From assembly GCA_944393455.1 (NCBI GenBank), contig CALYAH010000132.1, positions 1 through 24,425 on the forward strand: a stretch of 24,425 nt of DNA. Reading direction: 5' to 3'. A program made the translations under genes and the position numbers. Below the pieces are notes generated by a model, which saw nothing but the letters and a program-made list of their open reading frames with translations, was not told the DNA's origin and ran no database searches. The DNA is from an uncultured Clostridia bacterium. Lineage in GTDB: Bacteria; Bacillota; Clostridia; TANB77; CAG-508. Positions 1 to 7,223 of this stretch are shown here, in pieces; positions within the stretch are counted from its first letter, which is position 1, and every line of letters starts with the position of its first letter.

Positions 1-8
1 GAAAGTAG

Positions 9-819
9 ATGAATAAAAGTATATCTTCAGAAAGAAAAAAATATTTAAAAGGAATTAAAAAAAGAAATTATTTAGTATTCCTAACACAAGTATTAATATT
101 AGTAGGATTTCTAGGATTGTGGGAGATTTTAGCAAGAGAAAATATAATAGATAGTTTTATCATGAGCCAACCTAGTAGAATTTTAGATACTTTTATGAAT
201 TTAACTTCTAATGATTTACTAAAACATATCGGTGTTACTGTCTATGAAACCGTCATTGGATTTTTATTAGGAACTGTCTTAGGAATTATTATTGCTATTA
301 TTTTATGGTGGTCAGACTTTTTATCAAAGGTCGCAGAACCTTATTTAGTAGTTTTAAATAGTTTACCCAAAGTAGCACTTCGGACCGATTATTATTATTT
401 GGGTAGGTGCAGGAACGCCAGCTATAATTGTTATGGCAATTGCAATCTCTTTAATTGTAACGATATTAGAAAATTTGAATGGATTTTTAAAAACAGATAA
501 AGAAGTTGTAAAAATGGCAAAAACATTTAATGCTTCTAAATTACAAATATTAACTAAGATTATAATTCCGGCTAATTTGTCTACTTTTATTAATTCTCTA
601 AAAGTAAATATTGGACTTTCATTAGTTGGTGTTATATCAGGAGAATTTTTAGTATCAAAGGCAGGACTTGGATACCTAATTGTTTATGGTGGTCAAGTAT
701 TTAAATTGGATTTAGTTATGACCAGTGTAATAATATTAGGAGTTGTAGCAGGAATAATGTATGCAGCAGTATTATTACTTGAAAAATTTATCCTAAAGTC
801 AAAAAAATTTAGTGGCTAA
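9..819 (+). CDS. ABC transporter permease, SsuC/ThiX-like, read through a +1 shift at 381
   Basis: This is an integral membrane permease of an ABC importer of the nitrate/sulfonate/taurine/thiamine-precursor type. The zero frame runs from ATG 9 to a stop at 500, and a second frame continues to TAA 817-819. Skipping C381 joins them into about 269 residues, a normal family length. The joined protein has an N-terminal membrane segment near residues 20-40 and further helices. It also has the EAA cytoplasmic loop that contacts the ATPase (VKMAKTFNASKLQ...PANLSTF, about residues 168-195). The site lies in the conserved stretch PKVAL-GPIIIIWVGAG. The ATG overlaps a TGA at 10-12, suggesting coupling to an upstream gene outside the window, probably the ATPase. 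The binding-protein gene follows 65 bases later. The substrate is not determinable. If no recoding occurs, the product is a useless 163-residue fragment. Confidence 0.85.
381..384 (+). other. Candidate +1 recoding site CGGA (permease)
   Basis: The zero frame reads GCA CTT CGG ACC. Dropping the C gives GCA CTT GGA CCG ATT, which encodes the conserved Ala-Leu-Gly-Pro-Ile of this permease family. CGG is codon 125 of the zero frame. The heptamer CTTCGGA is identical to the sites in smc and the glucan synthase gene. No internal Shine-Dalgarno is visible just upstream. Confidence 0.7.
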
Positions 820-884
820 GATGGAATGCTAAAGCTTAAATATATTGAGCGGATCATACCTAAATAGCCAAAGGAGGAACAATT

Positions 885-1895
885 TTGAAAAAGAAAATAA
901 TAATTAGTGCTATAATTGTAATACTTATTATTTTAGCTGTAACAAGCATTATAAAGATTAAAAATTCAAATCAAAATACAGAAGATACAAAATTAATAAA
1001 AGTAAATGAAGTAACACGTTCAGTTTTTTATGCTCCACAATATGTAGCAATTAATAATGGATATTTTAAAGAAAATGGATTAGACATAGAATTGTCAACA
1101 GGGCAGGGAGCAGATGCAGTTATGACAGCTGTTTTAAGCAACCAATGTGATATTGGATTTGCAGGACCAGAAGCATCAATATATGTATATAACGAAGGGA
1201 AAGAAGATTATACACAAGTATTTGCACAAATGACTAAAAAAGATGGTTCATTTTTAGTAGCTAGAAAAGATACACAAAATTTTGATTGGCAAGATTTAAA
1301 AGGAAAAACAGTAATACCAGGAAGAAAAGGTGGAGTACCATATATGACTTTAGAATATGTTTTAAGAAAAAATGGTATAGATCCACAAAAAGACCTTACA
1401 TTAGATGATAGTATTAAATTTGATTTGATGGCAGGAGCTTTTGCAAGTGGAGATGCTGATTATGTTACATTATTTGAACCAACGGCCTCTTTAACTCAAA
1501 ATGAACAAAAAGGGTATATTGTAGCATCAGTAGGAGAGGCAGCAGGAGAAAAACCATATACAGCATATTTTGCAAAAAAAAGTTATATAGAAAATAATGA
1601 AGAAACAATACAAGGATTCACAAATGCAATATATCAAGGACAAAAATGGGTAAAAGAACATACAAGTAGAGAAATAGCAGAATTAATTGAAAGCTTTTTC
1701 CCAGATACAGATATTGAATTATTAACAGCCGCAATCCAAAGTTATAAAGATATTGATGCATGGAACGATACACCAGTATTAAAAGAAGAAGCATTTAATA
1801 GATTACAAGAAGTAATGACAGAGGCTGGGGAATTAGAACAAAATGCACCATATGACAAAATTATAAATAATAAATATGCAGAGCAAGTAAAATAA
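885..1895 (+). CDS. ABC transporter substrate-binding protein, NMT1/ThiY-SsuA-like
   Basis: This is the extracytoplasmic ligand-binding component that pairs with the upstream permease. The start is TTG 885, chosen because AAGGAGG (871-877) sits seven bases before it. The 336-residue protein begins with lysines and a hydrophobic segment (about residues 4-24). There is no lipobox cysteine, so it is probably held by an uncleaved anchor or secreted by signal peptidase I. The body is typical of the NMT1/ThiY/SsuA fold: the early APQYVAINNGYFKENGLDIE motif, GQGADAVMTAVLSNQCDIGFAG around residues 73-95, and a later hinge region. Family members bind pyrimidine precursors, sulfonates, taurine or nitrate; which one applies here cannot be read from the sequence. 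It is the last gene of its operon. Confidence 0.85.
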   Translation: MKKKIIISAIIVILIILAVTSIIKIKNSNQNTEDTKLIKVNEVTRSVFYAPQYVAINNGYFKENGLDIELSTGQGADAVMTAVLSNQCDIGFAGPEASIYVYNEGKEDYTQVFAQMTKKDGSFLVARKDTQNFDWQDLKGKTVIPGRKGGVPYMTLEYVLRKNGIDPQKDLTLDDSIKFDLMAGAFASGDADYVTLFEPTASLTQNEQKGYIVASVGEAAGEKPYTAYFAKKSYIENNEETIQGFTNAIYQGQKWVKEHTSREIAELIESFFPDTDIELLTAAIQSYKDIDAWNDTPVLKEEAFNRLQEVMTEAGELEQNAPYDKIINNKYAEQVK

Positions 1896-1901
1896 TATCA
1901 A

Positions 1902-2117
1902 TTAAAAAGCAGTCAAACTTGAAATGATTATTACTAGTCAGCCTTAATTATATTTATATTAGTAAAAACACCGCGTAAGCGACCAAATGAGCTGAAAGCG
2001 AATGCGATTGGAGCAACCCACATAGCTTTATTTCTATTGGTAGGTTGCGACACACAAAGTGTTTGGAACTAATATAAATATAATTAAGGCTGACTAGTAA
2101 CAAATGGTTAGACTGTT
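1902..2117 (+). terminator. Probable terminator of the ABC operon, split by an inserted element
   Basis: CAGTC followed by AAC (about 1908-1916) pairs with GTT and GACTG (about 2107-2115), with an A-run before and a T-run after. The two halves are separated by the 170-bp inverted-repeat element at 1931-2100. The simplest reading is that the element landed in the loop of an existing terminator. Pairing is short, so confidence is limited. Confidence 0.45.
1931..2100. mobile_element. 170-bp element with 33-bp perfect terminal inverted repeats
   Basis: Bases 1931-1963 are the exact reverse complement of 2068-2100 (ends TTACTAGTCAGCC / GGCTGACTAGTAA). The interior is richer in G+C than its surroundings and highly structured: CGC-GTAA-GCG at 1972-1981, CCAA/TTGG at about 1983-2011, GCAACC/GGTTGC at about 2013-2048, and ACAC-AAA-GTGT near 2051-2061. 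It encodes no protein. It may be a miniature inverted-repeat transposable element or a mobile structured RNA. It fills most of the 376-base gap between the binding-protein gene and the XRE gene; the rest (2118-2220) is AT-rich and holds nothing I recognise. Confidence 0.75.
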
Positions 2118-2220
2118 TTTGTATTTTTTAACAAAAATTAAAAAATATTGAATAAAGAAAAAATATAGAGATAAATAGAGTATTTATGAATAAATATTTA
2201 CATATAAAACAAAACACACT

Positions 2221-2249
2221 TTGACAAGTGGGACTTATGATGTTAGATT
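2221..2249 (+). promoter_or_regulatory. Sigma-A-type promoter of the XRE gene
   Basis: TTGACA (2221-2226), a 17-base spacer and TAGATT (2244-2249). Transcription would begin near 2256, just before AGGAGGGG and ATG 2272. The TTG inside the -35 box opens a longer reading frame but is not a credible start. Confidence 0.75.
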
Positions 2250-2271
2250 TACTCATGAGGAGGGGAAAGTT

Positions 2272-2619
2272 ATGGAGATAATTGAAGCAAATGTAGATTA
2301 CAAATTAATAGGGCAAAGAATAAAAGAAGCGAGAAAAGAAGCAGGATGGTCACAAGAAATGTTGGCAGAAAAAATAGATGTTGCTACAGCTTATATTAGC
2401 AGAGTGGAAAGAGGAGGGACTAGTATCAATCTAAGAAGATTAGCACAAATTTCATTAGCGTTAGCGACTCCTATGGAAAAATTGGTAACAGGAATCAATG
2501 TAGAATCTAGAATTTATCTACATAAAGAATTTCAAGATTTATTAATGCAATGTAGTCCGGAAAAACAACAATTAATTTATAATATAGCAAAAATTGTTGC
2601 AGGTATAAAATTCGTCTAG
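2272..2619 (+). CDS. XRE-family HTH transcriptional regulator
   Basis: This is a 115-residue DNA-binding protein with a Cro/CI-type helix-turn-helix at about residues 8-65. The motif IGQRIKEARKEAGWSQEMLA is followed by AYISRVERGGTSINLRRLAQ, the usual recognition helix and helix 4. The C-terminal 45 residues (FQDLLMQCSPEKQQLIYNIAKIV) look like a small dimerisation or sensing tail. ATG 2272 is chosen because AGGAGGGG stands six bases upstream and an extended start would lie inside the -35 box. The gene stands alone between its own promoter and smc. Target genes are not evident; self-regulation is possible but no operator palindrome is clear. Confidence 0.85.
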   Translation: MEIIEANVDYKLIGQRIKEARKEAGWSQEMLAEKIDVATAYISRVERGGTSINLRRLAQISLALATPMEKLVTGINVESRIYLHKEFQDLLMQCSPEKQQLIYNIAKIVAGIKFV

Positions 2620-2633
2620 AAACATTTATTTAC

Positions 2634-2660
2634 TTTACAAAAACAAGAAAATAGTATAAA
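2634..2660 (+). promoter_or_regulatory. Possible promoter of smc
   Basis: TTTACA (2634-2639) and TATAAA (2655-2660) are separated by 15 bases, shorter than ideal. The -10 region also lies in a weak AT hairpin (AAAATAG-TATAAA-CTATTTT) that might end the XRE transcript. Low certainty. Confidence 0.3.
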
Positions 2661-2712
2661 CTATTTTTATGGAAATTTATAGGACAAAAATAAATAATAA
2701 AGGTGATAATAA

Positions 2713-5700
2713 ATGTATTTAAAAAGACTAGAATTACAAGGCTTTAAATCTTTTGCAGACAAAACTGTATTAGAATTTATGCCAGGAATTACAAGTGTAA
2801 TAGGACCAAATGGTTCAGGTAAAAGCAATATATCAGATAGTATTAGATGGGTGCTTCGGAGAACAAAGTATGAAATCTTTAAGAGGAACAAAATCTCTTG
2901 ATATCATATTTGCAGGAACACAAAATAGAAAATCATTAGGATTTGCAGAAGCATCTTTAGTATTTGATAATAGTGATGGAAGCTTGCCAATTGAATATAC
3001 AGAAGTAACTGTTACTAGAAAAATATATAGAAGCGGAGAAACAGGATATTACATTAATAAAGTGCCATGTAGATTAAAAGATGTATTAGAATTATTTATG
3101 GATACAGGAAATGGAAAAGATGGATATTCAATTATAGGACAAGGAAAAATAGACGAAATTTTAAGTAATAAATCAGAAGACAGAAGAAACATATTTGAAG
3201 AAGCAGCAGGAATTGTAAAATATAGAACAAGAAAACAAGAATCAGAGAAAAAATTAGAGCGTACTAAATTGAATTTGCTTAGAATTAACGACATTTTATC
3301 AGAAATAGAAACTAATATAGAACCTTTAAAAATACAGTCAGAAAAAGCAAAAAAATTTCTAAATTTAAGAGAAGAATTAAAAAGTATAGAAATAGGTTTA
3401 TTTATTTACAATATTGAAAAATATAAAGCAAGTTTAGAAGAAATTGTAAAAAATGAAGAAATTTATACAAATCAATGTAATGAAGAAGAAGGAAGATTAG
3501 AAAGAATCAAACTTTTAAAAGAAAAATTAAAATCTGAAATTGATGAAATTACACTAAAGATAGAAGAAATGTCAAATATAGGATTTGAGAGCCAGAAAGA
3601 GATAGAAATGTTAAACTCTGACATTAATGTAGCTAATACTAAAATTAAAAATAATAAAGAAAATAGTCAAAGATATGAAAAAGAAATAGAAGAGTTTAAA
3701 AATAGATTAGAAGAGTTACAAAAAGAGATTGAGCAAAAACAAGAAAAAAAGGAAAATTTAAAACAAAATAGAGAGAAATTTGAAAAAGAATTAAATCAAA
3801 AGCAAGAAGAATTAGATAAAATCATGAAAACGCTTTCTGCAAAAGAACTAGAAATAGAAGGCCATAAAGCACAAGTAGAAAGTAATACAGATAAAAAATA
3901 TGAATTACAATCTGAGATTCATGCACAAAATATTAATTTTGAAAATGATGAAAAAAGACAAAAACAAATAAAAAATGAAATAGCAATGCAGATTTCAGAA
4001 TTAGATAGTACTAGATTAAACAAAGATGAAATTGCTAAAGAATTTTACGAAATTGACAGCAAAAGAAATAAGGTTGTTACAAATCTAGAAGAGATTAACA
4101 AAAAGAAAGAAGAAGCAGACAAGAAAATTAAAAATTACGAAAGTAATATAAATCAATATAAAAGTGAAATGAGAATTAAAGAATCAAAACTAAAATTCTT
4201 AATAGAAATGGAGAAAGAAAAAGAAGGATATGTTAAAAGTGTAAAAGCACTTTTAAAGGATTGTGAAAACATTAAAGAGCTAGGAAAAGGAATGCATGGA
4301 GTTTTAGCTAATGTTATTGAAGTACCAGAAGAGTACCAAACAGCAATTGAAATGTGTTTAGGAGCAAGTTTGCAAAATATTGTAACAGAAACAGAAGAAG
4401 ATGCAAAAAAATTAGTAGAGCATTTAAGAAAAAATAATTTGGGAAGGGCCTCTTTTTTACCTATTACATCAGTGAGAGGAAAAAAATTAGAAAAAATAAA
4501 AGGACACGAAAAAGGGGTTATAGGAATAGCATCAGACCTAATAAAATATAGTAAAAAATATGATCAAATTATTTTGAGCTTATTAGGAAGAACTGTTATT
4601 GTAGATAATATGGAAACGGCCATAAAAGTTGCAAAACAAAATGCATATTCTTTTAGAATCATAACATTACAAGGAGATGTTATAAATCCATCTGGAGCTA
4701 TTACTGGTGGTTCAGTAAGTAAGAAAACAGTAAATATTTTAGGTAGAGGAAGAGAAACACAAAAACTAGAAAAAGAAATTCAAAACCTAAAAATAAAAAT
4801 AGATAAATTAGAAAAAGAAAAACAGGAATATGAAGAATCAATAGAAGACATTTTAGAAGAAGCAACTAGTTTAGAAAAAGAGTTACAAGAAATAGATATT
4901 ACTTATGCAACAGAAAAACAAAAGTTAGTCTCAATTGAGGAAAATATAACTAAAATAGAACAACGATTAAATCGTTTAAAAGAAGAAGAAAACAATTTAG
5001 AAAAAGACAAAGAAACAACAATGCATAATAAAGAAAAGGCAGAAGATAAAATTAAGCAATTAACAGAAGAGACAGAAAAACTAACAAACATAATTAATGA
5101 ATTTGCAGAGTTAAATAAAGATAATCAAAAACGAGTAGATGATTTGAATTTTGATATTACAAACCTAAAAATATCTGTATCTTCTTTTGACGAAAGTCAA
5201 ACATCTATTGAAGAAATAGAAGAAAGAATCAATCTAGAAATTGAAAATAATAAAAAAAGTGTTGAAAATAAAAAATTACAAATAGAGCAATTAACACAGG
5301 AAAACTTTAATTTAGAAAAATCAATTGAAGAAATAAATGAAAAAATAGAAAACATTAAGGAAAAAGTAAAAAATAGTGGCTCAAAAATAGAAGAGCTAAA
5401 GCAGGAAAGAATAGAAAAAAATCAAAAATTAGTAAGTCAAGAAGAAGAAATTACAACAAAATTTAAAACGATTGAAGAATTAAAAGCTCAAATTGTAAAA
5501 ATAGATGTAAAAAAGACAAAAACAGAAGATGATATAAATGGAATTATTAACAAAATGTGGGAGGAATATGAACTAACACCAAACACAGTACAAGACTATA
5601 AAAAGCCAGAAAATATAGCTTTAACGCAAAAAAAGGTTAATAATCTAAGAAAAGATTTAAGAGAATTAGGAAGTGTAAATGTAGACTCTATCGAAGAATA

Positions 5701-6262
5701 CAAAAACATGAAAGAAAGATATGACTTCATGTGTGAACAAAGAGTTGACTTAGAAGATACTATGGCAAAATTAAGAAAAATTATAAGTGATATGACAACT
5801 ACAATGAAAGAACAATTTAAAACTCAATTTGAGATTATAAATAAAAATTTCGTAGAAGTATTTAGAGAACTATTTGGAGGAGGAAATGCTGCATTAAAAC
5901 TAGAAGACGAAGAAAACATACTAGAATGTGGAATTGACATAAACGTACAACCACCAGGCAAAAAACTTCAAAACATGATGTTATTATCAGGAGGAGAAAA
6001 AGCATTTACAGCAATTGCATTACTATTTGCCATCTTAAAAATCAATCCAGCACCATTTTGTGTATTAGACGAAATAGAAGCAGCATTAGATGATGTTAAT
6101 GTATATAGATTTGCAGAATATTTAAAGAAATTCTCTACAGATACACAATTCTTAGTAATTACTCATAGAAAAGGAACAATGGAAGTAGCAGACACTGTTT
6201 ATGGAGTAACAATGGAAGAAAACGGAATATCAAAATTATTATCTATGAAGTTAAAATCATGA
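2713..6262 (+). CDS. smc: Chromosome partition protein SMC, read through a +1 shift at 2857
   Basis: SMC is the ATPase of the bacterial condensin, which organises and segregates the chromosome with ScpA and ScpB. From ATG 2713 (AAAGGTGAT upstream) the zero frame gives 48 residues, including Walker A GPNGSGKS at 31-38, and then hits CGG. Without a shift it stops at 2901. Skipping C2857 gives SIRWVL-GEQSMKSLRG, the universally conserved SMC N-terminus, and an 1182-residue protein of normal length. Next come a long coiled coil, the hinge (about residues 525-660), the second coiled coil, the ABC signature LLSGGEKA (about 1090), Walker B CVLDEIEAALDD (about 1117) and the H-loop ITHRKGTME. As smc is normally essential or nearly so, a dead gene is unlikely. 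No ftsY or rnc adjoins it, unlike in many Firmicutes. Confidence 0.95.
2857..2860 (+). other. Candidate +1 recoding site CGGA (smc)
   Basis: The zero frame reads TGG GTG CTT CGG AGA. Removing the C gives TGG GTG CTT GGA GAA CAA, encoding the invariant Trp-Val-Leu-Gly-Glu-Gln of SMC proteins. CGG is codon 49. A weak Shine-Dalgarno-like TGGGTG abuts the CTT, loosely recalling the prfB frameshift layout. Confidence 0.8.
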
Positions 6263-6298
6263 GACAAAGGGGACAGAGCAAATCTGTCTCATTTTTTT
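6259..6298 (+). terminator. Rho-independent terminator of smc
   Basis: ATGAGACA (6259-6266) pairs with TGTCTCAT (6285-6292), followed by TTTTTTT. The smc stop codon TGA (6260-6262) lies inside the 5' arm. The loop carries GGGGACAGAG, almost the same as the terminator after the ATPase gene. Confidence 0.85.
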
Positions 6299-6328
6299 GT
6301 CGAATTCTGCGTTTTTTGAGATATTTTT

Positions 6329-6356
6329 TGTATTTTGGAGACGGAGTTAAAAAACA
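6329..6356. repeat. Solo copy of the GGGGACGGAGT-type repeat
   Basis: The segment TTTTGGAGACGGAGTTAAAA is a diverged copy of the arms at 7042-7071 and 7172-7201, in the same orientation as the first. It supplies the TAA end of the ytaF-like gene (6347-6349, minus strand). Similar GGGACGG-type repeats are scattered in Firmicute genomes. Confidence 0.6.
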
Positions 6357-6997
6357 CATTTAGATATTCCAATTATAACTAATAAAATCCCAGAGATAAT
6401 AGACCAAATATTTCTAGGAAGGAGATTTAAATGATTAAGTTTTCTACCTAGAAACTCACCAAAACTTAAAAATATTAATTCAAAAATAGCTATAAAAAAA
6501 GGAAAAAAGCTATGGCTGATTCCGACTATACTTCCACCAATTCCAATGCAGAAACTATCTAAAGAAAGAGCAAGGCCCAAAAAGATAGCTTCTCTAGAAT
6601 CAATTAATTTCTAATTGTCTAAATCAGAAGAGATAGGATCTTTAATAATCTGAATAGTAATACCAAGAAATTTAATAAAAAATTTATAGACTTTTTGAGT
6701 ATGAATTTTTTTTTCCTTTATTTCAGTTTTAGAGTCTTTTGTTAATGCTTGATAACACATAAAAAATCCCATAAAAATCAAAATAAAAGCGCCAATAAAC
6801 TTTATAAAATTTTCTGGAAAAATATCTTTAATGACATTGCCAAACCATAAAGCTATTATAGTTATCGAAAAAGAAATCATAAACAAAGTTACTTTTCCGA
6901 TATAAGAAATAGTAGTATCTTTAACGCCATATGTAATACCAATACCAAGTGAATCAATACTGCTAGAGATGGCTAAGATAATTGAGTTTATAAACAT
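6347..6997 (-). pseudogene. ytaF: YtaF-like sporulation membrane protein (MntP/DUF204 superfamily) with an internal TAG
   Basis: On the minus strand, ATG 6997 (GGAGG upstream) opens a six-helix membrane protein with two repeats of the DUF204/MntP type: SSSIDSLGIGITYG near the start and LALSLDSFCIGIGGS in the second half. Between them lies the YtaF hallmark loop DPISSDLDN-x-KLIDSREAIFLG. The x is an in-frame TAG at 6611-6613, where relatives usually carry serine. Everything else is in frame over 217 codons, so this is one gene with one nonsense codon: a recent pseudogene or a readthrough gene. TAG ends normal genes here (ssb, XRE), so it is not a general sense codon. The YtaF role in sporulation is poorly defined; MntP relatives export manganese. 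There is no CGG here, so this defect is unrelated to the +1 sites. Confidence 0.8.
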
Positions 6998-7041
6998 AAT
7001 AATACCTCCATAACATAATATGACAAAAATAAATAGAATGT

Positions 7042-7201
7042 GATGTTTTTGGGGACGGAGTAAAAAAACATTCGCTTAAATAGAACTTTATTCTGTTTTT
7101 TTATAAAAATGGAATAAGTAAAAGACAACCCACATAATATTAAGCATATAGAGAAAGGGAAGAGAGAAAGATGTTTTTTTACTCCGTCCCCAAAAACATC
7201 A
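7042..7201. mobile_element. 160-bp MITE/REP-like element with 30-bp inverted repeats
   Basis: Bases 7042-7071 and 7172-7201 are perfect reverse complements (core TTTTTGGGGACGGAGTAAAA). About 100 AT-rich bases without coding potential separate them. The right arm ends just before the ATPase ribosome binding site, and the left arm is just upstream of the ytaF-like gene, so both promoters must lie in or beside it. A related solo arm stands at 6329-6356. The layout suits a non-autonomous element or a REP-type pair mobilised by a distant IS200-like transposase; no transposase is in the window. Confidence 0.65.
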
Positions 7202-7223
7202 AAAACACAAAGGAGATAAAAAT

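Noticed and set aside
850..853. CGGA between the permease and binding-protein genes as a fifth site
   Set aside because: It lies in the untranslated gap after the permease stop, with no coding frame to correct.
1931..2100. Known HEARO/omega RNA or tRNA-like element
   Set aside because: The structure is suggestive of a mobile RNA but I cannot match a specific consensus by eye, so I leave it unnamed.
2221..2271. Longer XRE protein starting at TTG 2221
   Set aside because: That TTG is part of the TTGACA -35 box, and the good ribosome binding site serves ATG 2272.
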